Assembly (NCBI GenBank): GCA_037044905.1 | Contig: JBAOKB010000045.1 | Coordinates: 124,001 to 188,000 of the forward strand | DNA: 64,000 nt | From: Hortaea werneckii | Taxonomy: Eukaryota > Ascomycota > Dothideomycetes > Mycosphaerellales > Teratosphaeriaceae | Direction of reading: 5' to 3' | Part shown: piece after piece, positions 1 to 11,817 of the stretch | Layout of the letters: each line of letters starts with the position of its first letter | How positions within the stretch are numbered: position 1 is the first letter of the stretch | Translations under genes and position numbers: made by a program | Notes under the pieces: model-generated | Database searches by the model: none | What the model saw: the letters and a program-made list of their open reading frames with translations, nothing else | Told to the model about the DNA's origin: nothing

Positions 1-1655
1 AGGTACGTTCCGAAGCCGTCGGTGTTTCACGTGATGGTGAGACAGCGGTGGTCTTTCACGAGGAGTTGCTCGTGCTCCGTTTCCTATACCTGCTTCGATA
101 GGCTTGTACTTTGTCTTGTTCTTTCGCTTCTGTCCCCTATACTAGCAGTGGCACTTGTTGGCCGGTCAAACGGTTGGTAGCAACCCAACAGCAGCAGCAG
201 TAGCAGTACTATTAGCAGCAGTGTGGTATGTGTGCAACGTGCCGGGTCTCAGGCGTCGTTCGGGGGCCATGATCATGCTTGCAGGGCATGCATGTAACCG
301 TCGCGTGAAAACGCGCACACACACTCTCTCTCACTCACTACTTTCCCCCAAGTCCCCAGTGGTCCACCCGGTACGATGCGGCACAGCAAGGTACCCAAGG
401 ACCGGAACCGAGTTGCCCGGATCGAGGCAGGACGTCGTATCGTGGCGGGCAAGGGAAGGTTGTATTCCTTGGTGACAGGCCGAGCGCAGGGCGTCTCATC
501 GGGCAGCGGTGGTACTGGAGTCGTATGTAGTAATAGTGGTGGTAGCAGTGGGTGTGTTCCGGTGTGGCATCCGAAGTCGGGCCTGGCTGTGCGGGTCAAG
601 CACCACCACTCGGCACGTCAAGCAGGGAAAGCCATGCGCCGGGGGGGTCACCTTACGCATTGGGAAGGAAGAACGTGAGCCGGAATCATAACACAGACAG
701 GCATGCGCCGCACATGGCACGACGGCAGTTCGCGATGGGTTACCTGCCAAGGTTGCATTGGGGAACACGGACGGGAGACGGAGGAGATACGAAGATAAGG
801 TAGTGCACTGCAGAACCGCTGATGATGGTGATGATGTTGCTGTCTTCGTCTGTCCCTTGATTGCCGAAAGCGGGGCAGAGCCAGCCATGTGAGACCAAGA
901 CATAGGGCTACGGTTCATCTCGAATACCGGACCCGGCCGAAACTCGCCTCGCAACCAGTCGCGAGAGGGAGAGGCAGACAGACGAGACAGAGTGGGGGCC
1001 GAAAACTACCGCTGCCTTTCCCCCGGAGATGTCCCATCTACGCAATCACGTACTGCATTTCGTTCGTTTGCTTTGCGCGACGCTAAGAATCTGCTCTACT
1101 CCAATCTGCTGGGTCAGATCGAGAAACTACGTAGGAGGTGGAAAAGTGTGAGCCGAAAAGAAAAGAACAAAACGTGTACCCTTTGCTTGAAATCATCTTC
1201 ATGTTCACATTTGTACCTTTTTGTCCAGACACCTCTCCAGCAGGAAGCACGTATCCTGCTATGTCTTTTCCTTATCGTTTCCGAACCATCGCAGTCCTGC
1301 TTATTAGACCGCAGTAGTGTGAGTGACAATGTCCCTTCTTCCTCCCACGTAGCGCAGCACCATGAGCTCATCTTGAGCGCTTGCGGCACAGCACATCATT
1401 TGCGGCACAGCAGCATATCCCAGCTTTTGTCTCTCCGCGCGCAGATCAATTAACCGCCCCCAGTCCACAATGCCATGGTCACTTGCTCATTTCTTTTGTT
1501 AACTTCGTCATCATTACTTATCATCATTATCATCGTGAGAATCACACGCGCTCATGCTCATCAAAAACTGATGGAAAGCTTTCTCGTAACACACTCTTCA
1601 ACTCTGATCTGTAGGACAAGTCTAAATCGATGGGCACCCATATCAGCCCAATGGC
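1..1655. other. Gene-poor left flank
   Basis: I find no convincing gene here. The open frames are short, low-complexity and do not join into a plausible spliced protein. The stretch has small triplet runs (GCA/GTA around 190-230) and a 13-bp direct repeat, TTGCGGCACAGCA, at 1381-1393 and 1400-1412. It may hold untranslated sequence of the neighbouring minus-strand gene, whose stop codon lies at 1656. Confidence 0.5.
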
Positions 1656-3328
1656 TTAGACCTTCTCCCCCTCTGCGGTTTCCGTCTTGTGGCCGGCAAC
1701 CTCTTCCGCCGTCTCGTCCGAGAACCTCACGTCCTCGTCCGCCGGCGTGGTATCTTTGATCTTCCAGATCAGGACGGGAGAGGCGACGATCAAGCTCCCG
1801 GCCAGAAGAGCCCAGCACGAAGCGAAGAGACTCATGTAGGTGGGCGGGGAAGGCAAGCCGTCAAGACGCCACATGATGGCCGCGCCGGCCGATTGGATGC
1901 CCTTGTAGAAGCCGGCGAAATTGGCCAGCTTGCGGCTGTTGTTGGTCATGGCGCCCATGAACCAGTACACTGTCGTCTGCCACGCGGCATCGAAGAAGCC
2001 GTAGAAGATGTACAGGAACATGGGGCCGATGTATTTACGGCCATCGGTCCAGTCCATCTTGACATAGTCTTCCTGGGTCGCCTCAGCGCGTGTGTACCCC
2101 AGCTGAAAGGCATACCCGCCACCCCAGACCGCCATGGTGAGTACTAGCAGCGCCGTCCACGCGATCTTGGCGCGAATGGTACGCCTGAGCTTATGGAAGT
2201 CGAGCGAGAAGCCGAAGACGATCGCGCCGATGATCTGGGCACTCCAGTACAGCGTACTGTTCAAAGCGCGCGTCCGGGTGTTGAATTGCGCTAGGTTGAC
2301 ATCATTGAACTGATAGGTGTAGAACCAGTTCGAGGAGAAGAACATCGGCCAGAGCAGGATGATGTACGGATCGCTCCACAACGTCTCCCACAGACCGAGC
2401 AGCTCGGTTTTCCATGTCGGATTCTTCATCATGATAATTCTGGAGCCGTCCTTGCGCACTACATGCTTGCCATCGACCAATGTCCAGGCTAGACAGGCTC
2501 CTGCTACCGTCAAGACAAGGAAACCAATGTAGGTCCCATCAGTCACGGTGCTGTCGGTGGTGACATGGATGTTCTGGCCGAGTGGAACCTAATCAAGTAT
2601 TAGCTGCTTGTTCGGGGTTTCAAGCTCAGATAATGCAAGGGGGAGAAAGCGACTCACCAAGGACCCAATGACGCCACCCATATTGAAGATGATCCAGAAC
2701 CAGGAAATGTACCTCCCTTTCTCCTTCTCCGGCGGATACGACATCATGATCGCACCCTGAGCGGACCAAAGCACACCAGCACAGCACCCCAAGAAGAAGC
2801 CAGCAAATACTATGTATCCGTACGACTCGGTGTGGTTGTAGCAGAGGTAGCTGGAGACGTAGACGGCGTAGCCGAGTCCACCGAAGGACAGGGCAATCTT
2901 GATGCCCAGGGCATTGGTGACGGTGCCCGCGAAGAAGCCGACCACGGAGAAAGTGGCGTAGAGGGCGGTGTTGGAATCGTTGGAGGCCTGGGGGTTAACC
3001 TGCCCGCCGCCACCGAGGCCATTGACCGCGTTGAACATGCCTTGGCGCCAAAATTGTTAGCCAATGAGTTTTAGGAACGGTAGGTGGTGACCATTAATTT
3101 CTTTTCCCCATTTTCTTCTTTGCACTTACCTGGACAGAGGAAGCAGACAAATGCGACGAGCAGCAGCTGAGACTGCGGGCTGGCATACCATGGCAGCCTC
3201 ACCCCTAGTACCTTGGGGCTCTTGTACATCCAGCCCGAAGGGATGTCGACGGTTTCGCCTTCCATCGAATGGGCGGGCGAGGTCACATTCTCAGGCGGCG
3301 CAGTCTTCTCATTGTCAAGCTCGGCCAT
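1656..3328 (-). CDS. UNC93-like (DUF895) multipass membrane protein
   Basis: This is a 504-aa polytopic membrane protein of the fungal UNC93-like branch of the MFS-type fold. Three exons join cleanly on the minus strand: 3328-3130, 3040-2658 and 2588-1656 (1515 nt, divisible by three, GTAAGT and GTGAGT donors). The soluble N-terminus of about 45 residues (MAELDNEKTAPP...) precedes hydrophobic segments beginning near SQLLLVAFVCF. Family-like signatures include PGMFNAVNGLGGGG after the first membrane span, the LWSAQGAIMMSYP helix, and FWIIFNMGGVIGSLV. The C-terminal tail is acidic. Fungal members are predicted transporters or channel regulators with no agreed substrate. The start is the first ATG of the exon that joins in frame. 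It is divergently placed to the glucosamine-6-phosphate deaminase gene about 1.5 kb away, so co-regulation is possible but unproven. Confidence 0.88.
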
Positions 3329-4818
3329 GACCACGATGGATGGTGGATGTAGTGGTGATGTGCGTGTATCGCGTGACTCTTTTGAAACCTTCCTCAAAAC
3401 TTCCTACAAGTTTGATGTGAGGGTCAGTAAGGTTCAGTCAGTTTTCACAGGCGGGTGCAAAAAGTATAGTTTGACTGAGAGGGAAGAAAGTCAATGGCAG
3501 CAGGAGCAGCGGTCGCGATTGGACGAGTGCTGCAGCCTATAAATGCGAGTGATCATGCTGTGAAGTGAGGGGGGTTCGGTGGACAAGTGAAGGAGTACAA
3601 CGCCTCTGAAGCGCCAGCCAGCAAGCAAAGCATTCCTTTGCCTGCCCAGGCCTGCTGTACTGCGCGCTGAACTGAGAGAGCAGGGTCCCACGTGGAGAGA
3701 TAAGCGGCGCCCGAGGTTCCGGAAGCTTATCTCAGCCAATCAGAAGCGATGTGGCGGCTGTATTGCAGCGTGCACAGTAGGCCACACTACCAGCGTCGAC
3801 ACTACCACCACACTCCAGTACAACCACTTTATCTCGTGCAGCTCGTATCACCAAGAAGGATCGTCAGCTGCAACATTCTGATTGCAGCCTGCATATGCAG
3901 CCGTCGCAGCGTCAGCGAGCCCACCAGCCGGGCGATCCTATCTCGAATGCCGTTTGCCGTAAACGGCCACGAAACTGAAACCTCCCCTACCCGACCCCAC
4001 GGGCGTTGGCCACATCGGCCAAGGCTTCGACCGTGATTGATTATGTAAATAGCCTGATTTTTCCCCATCCTTCCCATCCTGGCTTGCCCGTGTCGGGAAA
4101 TGCTGTTCCGTGTCACGAGATGCAACATTTCTATCTTGTTTGCCACGTCGTATAGCAGGTGTATAGGCCATCTACGAGGCTGACGGGCAACAGTCCATCG
4201 ACGTGGGCCGATGTATCGGTATCACGACCACACACTTATCGATGGACCCACATCGGCCACGAGGCAAAGATTGCCCTGAATCAGTGGGGATGCATGTATG
4301 ATAGTCCTTGAGTACGACTGTTCTTACGAATTTTACTCCGTCTTCCTCGACCCGCCAGCTACAGCAGCATGTTACCGTAACCTTAACTAAATTTAATTCC
4401 GCACCTCGCTCCCCACCAAAACTCCACGAGCGTAGCATGTGGCTCTCGGGCGGGCTAGCCCTCCAGCTTCCCAATCCTACGAAGCCATGTCATGACGGAC
4501 CGCCGTCAGCGGCGAACATATGGATTGGATGCGACGTCATTCTTGATGCGGCTGCAACATCACACTGGCAGCTCACTCCATGGGACGGCGTTTGAGTGAA
4601 CCACTGTCGGCCAAGAGGGCCAGGGCAAGTAGCACTTCCTCTTCTTATCTTGTCGCTTGATCTTTCATCATGTGAAACGTACTACCCAACCTTGCTCTCG
4701 GTCTTCTCACGCCTCTTCGCATACTTGAATATTACCTAGCTGGATCACAGCCTAGATATCTACTCTCACTTCATACTACCTACACTCACAGCAGTCCTTC
4801 GTGCTTGCCACTTCCACC
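3329..4818. promoter_or_regulatory. Divergent promoter region between UNC93-like gene and glucosamine-6-phosphate deaminase
   Basis: This is about 1.5 kb of shared upstream sequence with no supported gene. It contains the word ACATCGGCC three times: plus strand at 4012-4020, minus strand at 4206-4214 and plus strand at 4250-4258. The last two copies face each other as an imperfect inverted pair about 35 bp apart. A CCAAT box lies near 3733 (CAGCCAATCAG) and a TATAAA near 3538. A start-stop minimal uORF (ATGTGA) lies at 4670-4675, but whether it is transcribed is unknown. Confidence 0.45.
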
Positions 4819-6190
4819 ATGTAAGTAAAGCTGAACCCAACCTCCACGTCAATCGCCAGCTAAATAGCAATGCAGGAGACTCATCATTCGAGACGACAAA
4901 CATAGCGCGGCGAAGTATCTGGCCGACTACATCATCTGTATGCATCCTCCGAGCCGCGACATTCAGAGCTCCTCGCTAATCATAACACCAAAAAGCCCGC
5001 ATAAAGACCTTTGCACCTACACCCGCGAAACCCTTTGTCATCGGCCTCCCCACCGGCTCATCACCCGAAGGAATCTACAAGCACCTCGTGGCCGCCCACA
5101 AACGCGGCGAGATCTCCTTCCGCAATGTCATCACCTTCAACATGGACGAGTACGTCGGCATCCCGCGCGAGCACCCGGAATCCTACCACTCCTTCATGTA
5201 CCAGCACTTCTTCAGCCACGTGGACGTCGACCCGGCCAACATCAACATCCTGAACGGTAACGCCGAGGATCTGGAAGAGGAGTGTATCGCGTACGAGGAG
5301 AAGATCAAGCGCGCAGGCGGCATTGAGCTCTTCCTCGGCGGGATAGGACCAGATGGGCATATCGCGTTCAATGAGCCTGGATCGAGCCTGGCGAGTCGGA
5401 CGAGAGTTAAGACACTAGCGTACGACACAATTCTAGCGAACTCGAGGTTTTTCGGCAACGATCTGAACAAAGTTCCTAAGATGGCGTTGACGGTGGGAGT
5501 GCAGACGGTAAGCAAGCCCTCTCCACACGAACACTTTTCCCCCTTGTTGGATCCTGCGGCCCCGTTCACTAGAGCTGACAAATATGGCCGCAGGTCCTTG
5601 AAGCGCGTGAAGTAGTCACCATCATCACCGGCCCGCACAAGGCCCTCGCGCTGCAGAAGTGCATAGAAGGCGGCGTCAATCACATGTGGACGCTCTCAAG
5701 TCTGCAGTTGCATCCCCACGCTATGATCGTAGTCGACGAAGACGCAACGCTCGAGCTGCAGGTGAAGACCGTGAAGGTACGTTTCAAACGATCGGCTCGA
5801 GGTCACAAACCCCACTGCAGGCGAAACCCCAACAGCTAACCCCGTTCAAACCAGTACTTCAAATCCATCGAACAAGTCGCCACGTCCCAAGGTTTCGGGC
5901 AATCCCTGCCATCGGAAGAACTCGTGCTGAAAAAGCGCGACTCGGTGCGCGAGAAACTCGACAGTCCCAAAACCTCTCCCCCTTCCTCGGCGAGCAAGAA
6001 CTCCTTCCTCTCCCCCTCATCAAACGATCAAGCAGGTCCCTCGCGCCCAATCACGCCCGAGCTCGTGCCGGATTCGATGCATACCCGCGTCGAGGAGGCG
6101 CCCAAGACGGTGCCGGCCCTGGACGGCCTGGAGACCAAGGAGTTGCCGCTTGTGAGTATGCATGAGCGGGTTGATTCGGCACAGGCGTAG
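4819..6190 (+). CDS. NAG1: Glucosamine-6-phosphate deaminase/isomerase
   Basis: The enzyme converts glucosamine-6-phosphate to fructose-6-phosphate and ammonia, feeding chitin-derived amino sugar into glycolysis. Five exons: 4819-4820, 4876-4937, 4996-5507, 5594-5776 and 5855-6190 give 364 aa. The first exon supplies only the AT of the start codon; the G is the first base after a 55-nt intron, giving the expected family N-terminus MRLIIRDDKHSAAKY. Diagnostic motifs are the sugar-phosphate loop GLPTGSSPEGIYKHL, the catalytic FNMDEYVG (general-base Asp) and the GGIGPDGHIAFNEPGSSL block with the active-site His. The core ends about residue 265 and is followed by a Ser/Pro-rich fungal extension of about 90 residues with no known role. 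No frame break is seen. Confidence 0.95.
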
Positions 6191-6775
6191 CTTTTCTTTT
6201 TTCCCACTTCTTTTTCTTTTAACAGGGGATCAATGGTACGGATCTGGGGTTGAATTCGGGGTACAATATGAAGAATGAAGGAGATTGGGGGATTCATGAG
6301 GTGCCTTTGCTGAGGCTGAGGCGCCGTTTTCATTTATTGATTGTTTTTTTTTTCTTTCCTGAGCGAGTACTATAGTATATTTTCCATTGGTCTTTGCGAT
6401 TTTGGTCGCAGTAGAAGATTACTTTTCACAAAAAACCTGCATCAAAGGCGTGCATGGAATCAAGAGAATATTGGGGGCCGCATTTGCATGTGACAAGCCA
6501 ATGACGTACCTTCGCGACGCGGGAGTTCGGGATATACAGTAGTAGAGTGTCACGTCAATCAACATGATCTAACCTTATTTGCCCTTCGATCATTCACGTC
6601 TCCTCACAGGCCTTTTATCTTGGACGCGCGGTTGTTTGAAACGAAATCACATCATGCTGCGATAGTACGCCGGGTCCTCCGTGCTCCGTAACATAGACGA
6701 TGCGTCCAGCAGTCTCCCTCGGCCGAGCCTGCTGGAGGTTCGGTGGGGAGAGCATCCGGCCGCAGGTGGCTCGCC
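6191..6775. other. Intergenic spacer
   Basis: The sequence holds the 3' flank of the deaminase gene, with a T-rich tract near 6340-6360, and the promoter of the kinase gene. No gene is supported. A short non-coding or coding 5' exon of the kinase gene could lie between 6600 and 6775, since that gene's N-terminus is uncertain. Confidence 0.4.
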
Positions 6776-8855
6776 ATGTCCTATACAGCATACGAAGCGG
6801 TCGAGGATCGAAGAGTTTCTCTTTTCATCCATCATGCGCGACACACCTTCCGACGACCTCCTAGTCCTATCAAAGGCGGCTCAGCACTCCTGGCCGCGCT
6901 GAGCCCGGCGGCTTTCGTTTCCATCGCCGAGGAAGACAAGAAAAACGGCGAGGATGGCGGCAATGGCCAGACGCATGAGGGCGCTATGCTGGAGATGTCG
7001 AGGAAAGAGCTGGCTGAACAGGTTCCCGAGCGGTTGCGGGGCTCGAAGAAGTGGCGCAAGATGATCTGGCGGATCCTGGACACCTATCTCATAGAACCAG
7101 TAGCAACAGGATTGCGGTTCCTGCACCTGGTGCTTATTTTCGTGCCTGTCATTGTGACTGTGCCAGTGATCTGGATTGGTCGCAAGCAAGCGGATCGGGA
7201 TGGCGAGCGAAGCGGTACGCTCTGGTGGTATGGATTCCTAGTCAACTCGATGGAGCGCGCGGGTGCAGCCTTTATCAAGCTTGGACAGTGGGCGGCTAGT
7301 AGGACGGACATCTTTCCCAATGAGCTCTGCGCGGTGATGGGGGCGCTGCATTCGAACGCGCCTGCACATTCCTTGGATATCACGAAACAGACGATCGAGA
7401 AGGCATTTGACAGAAAGTTTGAGGACATCTTCGATGAGTTCCAGGAGAAACCGCTAGGTGTTGGAGCGATTGCGCAGGTATACAAGGCCAAGTTGAAGCC
7501 AGATCTGGCGGCGTTAGACGATGACGCCGTCAAGTACCCCAAGTCGCTTATGGAACGCGCACATAAGACGGTTGACCCGTTGCTGAAGAGCACACCTGCG
7601 AGAGTGCCGTCCAACTACGTGGCTATCAAGGTCCTGCATCCGAAGATCGAGCGCATTGTCCGGCGCGACCTCCGTATTATGGGGTTCTTTGCCAACGTCA
7701 TCAATGCCATACCCACGATGGAGTGGCTTAGCTTTCCGGACGAGGTTCAGCAATTCGGCGAGATGATGCGGCTCCAGCTCGACATGCGCATAGAGTCCGC
7801 AAACCTGACTATCTTCCGAAAGAATTTCCGTAATCGAACAACGGCCTGGTTCCCATACCCTTACAGCCAGTACACGACACGACAAGTGCTTGTAGAGGAA
7901 TTCGCCACCGGTGTACCGCTTGAACATTTCCTCCAAAACGGCGGTGGGGTCTTCCAAAAGGAGATCGCAGACGAGGGTCTCCATGCCTTTCTACACATGT
8001 TGCTGATAGACAACTTCATACACGCCGACCTGCATCCCGGTAACATCATGGTGCGCTTCTACAAGCCACAAAAGATGGACGTGGGCAAAAACATGCCCAC
8101 GCTGAGTGGGAGGCCGAAACCCGACCCGAACAAGAGTATGGACGTGACGGAAGAAGTCGTGCAGCGCTTGCGACCCTACAAAGGCGACAAGGAGCAATGG
8201 GCAGCGACGTTGGAGAAGCTCGACAAGGAAGGCTTCCGACCCCAACTCATCTTCATCGACACGGGACTCGTCACCGAGCTCAACGAGGTCAACCGGAAGA
8301 ACTTCCTCGATCTGTTCAAAGCCGTAGCCGAGTTCGATGGGTATAAGGCCGGCCATCTCATGGTCGAGCGGTGTCGACAACCCAGCGCCGTCATTGACAA
8401 CGAGGTCTTTGCGCTCAAGATGCAGCATCTTGTCCTCGGCGTCAAGAGCCGGACGTTCGCTTTAGGTAATATCAAGATTGGCGATATCTTGAATCAGGTC
8501 TTGGGCATGGTTAGAGGGCATCATGTGCGACTTGAGGGGGATTTCGTGAATGTGGTCTTGTCTATTCTGTTATTAGAAGGGATTGGAAGGACTCTTGATC
8601 CTGATCTTGACCTCTTCTCTGGGTAAGTCACCATGCTTTCGTGCACTGATCGAAGGATCCCTAGCTAACATCTACATCAGTGCTCTCCCAATCTTGCGTC
8701 AGCTCAGTGCACAAGGTGGAGCTGGTATGCTCCGGTCTGGCGACCTGTCCATGGCCAAGGTTTGGGTCGGTTTGGAGGCGAGGAAGTTCCTGCAGGCCAG
8801 TGTTGAGAGCGTGGAGATGTGTGTCAAGTATGACCAGCTCTCGCCAAATATTTAG
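6776..8855 (+). CDS. UbiB/ABC1-family atypical kinase, ADCK2/Cqd1-like
   Basis: This is a predicted mitochondrial inner-membrane UbiB-family protein of the ADCK2 type; the yeast counterpart (Cqd1) influences coenzyme Q distribution. Two exons, 6776-8622 and 8681-8855, give 673 aa from the first in-frame ATG. Visible family marks are the KxGQ motif in AFIKLGQWAASRTDIFP, VAIKVLHP (nucleotide-binding lysine), the LQLDMRIESANL block in place of the QTE motif, and HADLHPGNIMV (catalytic/metal loop). A hydrophobic segment near residues 110-130 (FLHLVLIFVPVIVTVPVIW) precedes the kinase fold. An insertion of about 80 residues between HPGNI and the FIDTGLV metal motif is typical of this subgroup. The N-terminus is poorly constrained: no clear targeting peptide starts at 6776, and an upstream exon may be missing. 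Confidence 0.87.
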
Positions 8856-9550
8856 ATGTACTATAGATTCCCAACTTTCGACTTCAAATGTAGAGCTCTC
8901 CTCGTGCTCTCGCAAACTTCCAGTGGCATTACAAGCAGGCTGCTCACCACTTTCGACCAAGGCCGTTCGAGCCATGGTGGAGATGTGCGTGCTGATTGCG
9001 CCCATCCCCAGGGCCTCTGCATGTGGTTCACTGAAGATTTGAATATTGTACCGTGTACGATACATCATCAACGTCGGGATCGAGTTGAATGGAGGGGACT
9101 TTCTTTGCTGCACTTGCATCAAGCGGCGGGACTGGAAGCTCGGCATCGAAGCTTTCCTCCACTCGGCAACTCTTCTCTGAAGCTTGACCTCTTATCGTGC
9201 CTCGAGCATGCCTATCGTTCGCACTAAGACTATAACATGCAGGACCCATAATGAACTTTCAAATGAATTGCCGCATGGCATCAGAGAGGGGTCCAGAAGT
9301 ATTTTGTAGTCCACTATTTGCGGAGCCTCGCGGCCGCTTTTCAACGACAGCCCAAGTAGGATTTCCTGTTCTCTTGTCTGATCTCAATCGCATCATTTTA
9401 TCTTCGACTCTGCAATTGGTGAAGTGAGTTGAGAACGACAACAGATGACCTTGTTCTATACACATTACTTTTGGCGGCATACCAGTACATATACGAATGC
9501 ATGAGAGACTGAGATTCCATTAAAATCAACGCGATTTGAAGCGACACACA
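8856..9550. other. Intergenic spacer
   Basis: This is the 3' flank of the kinase gene and the promoter of the Atg22 gene. The open frames across 8.7-9.2 kb are overlapping shadows on both strands with no recognisable domain. I see nothing else. Confidence 0.4.
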
Positions 9551-11590
9551 ATGGCCGCCAACGATCCCGGCCTCGCCCAAACCGCAGCAGCCGCTGAAGA
9601 CCCCTCCAAAGGCATGGTAGAAAACACCAAAGACGCCGGAATCCTAGAGGAGACGCACGCCATAGCGCCCGATCAATTCGACCAGCAATACGAGACGTCC
9701 AAGTACGAAATCTGGTCCTGGTACAGCTACTACATCGGCAACAACGGCCTCACGCTCTTCAACTTCGCCCCCACGGCATCGCAGAATCTCGTCTCGCAGC
9801 AAGCCGCGAAGATCGGTGGACCGTCTAACACGACTTTACGATTTGCCGGCAGCGAGCGGACGATCAATAGTATTATCCTGCTATGCAATGGCATCAGCTT
9901 CGCCATCCAGATTGTCATCTTCGTACGTGCTTCTTCCACAATGATTCTTCGCTTAGTCCGTGAGGCATCTCCCCGTTGTAGCAGACTTTCATCATCACCC
10001 CTTTGTTTGCAAGAATTCTTGAGAAGCATTCTACAGGAGACCTTTACTAACCCTCTCGCCCTCTCTCCCCGCTGGAATAGTTGATCCTAGGCTCCTACGC
10101 CGACTTTGGCACTTTCCGGCCCAACATCCTGATAGTCCTCACGCTCATCGCATGGGGGATCGGCTTCGGCTGGCTAGGCGTCCACGATCCCTCTGACTGG
10201 CAGACAGGACTAGGGCTCTACATCGTCGGGCTGATCGCATACCAGCTCTGTCTTACATACTGGACTGCCGCCTTCCCTGGTCTCGCGCGGAATACGAGGG
10301 AGCTGAGAGAGAAGGCGCAGCAGTTCGAGGCGGGGGTTATTAGTCGAGACGATTATGATAAGGAGGATAGTATGAAGCGGAATGAATTGAGTAATACGGC
10401 TTTCTACGTTCAGTCGGTGGCGGAGATTGGGATCCTCGCGGCTATTGTGGGAGTTATGTTTGGAGTCGATGTCAACGCTAGTACGGCGAAGAATAATTGG
10501 GGCCTAAGCGTGTACGTTCGAGCGACAGATTTTGCCACGTCGTCCGTCGATGAAGGGCTTAGATGGAGTGATCCGCTGACTTTGACATAGTCTCATCGCC
10601 TTCGCAACCGGAATCTGGGTAATAGTCGCCCTCCCCTGGTTCTTTCTCGAGAAACGTCGTCCTGGCCAGGACCCCGGCATGAACATCGTCCTCGCGGGCT
10701 TCTGGCAGCTGTACCGAGCCATCCGGGAGATCTGGCAGCTCAAGCAATCCCTGTTCTACCTGATCGGATACTTCTTGCTCGGGGATAGCTTAAACACTAC
10801 CGTCACTGTGATAGCGACCTTACAGAATGAGGTCGTCGCGTATAACACGCTGCAGTTGACGTACCTCCTGATCGTGGGCATCGCGGCCCAGGCGGTGGGG
10901 ATTTGGTGTTTTTGGCATGTGCAGAAGAGGTATAGGCTAAGCACTAAGACGATGTTTAACGCCGTAGCTGTTGGGATTATCCTCTTGGACGGATGGGGGA
11001 TGATTGGGATTTGGACGCAGAGCTTTGGGTTTCACCATACCTGGGAAGGTAAGCTATCACTAAGGAAATCGGCTACTGAGACTTGTTCGAAACTGACTGC
11101 GTGTTCAGTATGGCTTTATCAAGCTTTCTACGGCCTGTTTGTCTGTCCTTGGTACAGTTACTCGCAGATCGTGAGTCGTATCCTCCGTGAAGCTTTGGAG
11201 CATCGGGTAATCGCAGTACGCTGACAATCATTCGCAGATGATTTCAGAAGTCACGCCAAGAGGCAAGGAATTTCTCTTCTTTTCCCTCTTCTCAATCGTA
11301 GGCAAGACGTCCTCGTTCATTGGACCTCTGGTGTCGAGTGCCATAATCGACGACACTGTAAGTTGCTCGTCTCCTCCGCGCGTTGGCCGACTTACTGGCA
11401 CTGGCACGGCTTAGACAATCGAGCTAACCAAAGCGCAGGGCAACAACTCATCCCCTTTTTACTTTTTGTTCGCTCTTTCAATCGTCAGCTTTTATTCCTA
11501 CTCTTCTTCGTCGATCTGAAGAAAAGTCGAGAGGAACAGGCGATATTCCTAGAGCGGGAGAGACTGGCGAAAGCAAAGAAGGCGCGGTGA
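9551..11590 (+). CDS. atg22: Atg22-like vacuolar amino-acid effluxer, with an apparent C-terminal frame break
   Basis: Atg22 proteins export amino acids from the vacuole after autophagic breakdown. Six exons are seen: 9551-9922, 10081-10511, 10591-11048, 11109-11170, 11238-11357 and 11439-11590. The N-terminal 50 residues are hydrophilic; then come WSWYSYYIGNNGLTLFNFAPTA and multiple membrane spans (LILGSYADFGTFRPN, YLIGYFLLGDSLNTT). MISEVTPRGKEFLFFSLFSI is a typical family block. In the last exon the frame reading GNNSSPFYFLFALSIVS runs into a stop at 11519, while the expected continuation (LFFVDLKKSREEQAIF) sits in another frame. One extra T in the run at 11490-11493 would restore about 531 aa. 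As printed, the final membrane span and tail are lost. Confidence 0.88.
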
Positions 11591-11817
11591 AGACACTGAC
11601 ACGGTCTGATGATGCAAATAGCCTCTTGTGTGTAGAAATGAATTCATTTGCGTCTTCCGATTTGCGCCAAATGTCGCTATATGGAAGTGACAGAGCCCCG
11701 CGTCTTCCATCATTCCATGTGGGTATCATCGTATCAGCCTTGTCACGACAACGCCGAACGCCTTGCTATTTCCTTTGTAAATCTTGATCTTTACTCCCAG
11801 GCCCAGTTGGACCATTG

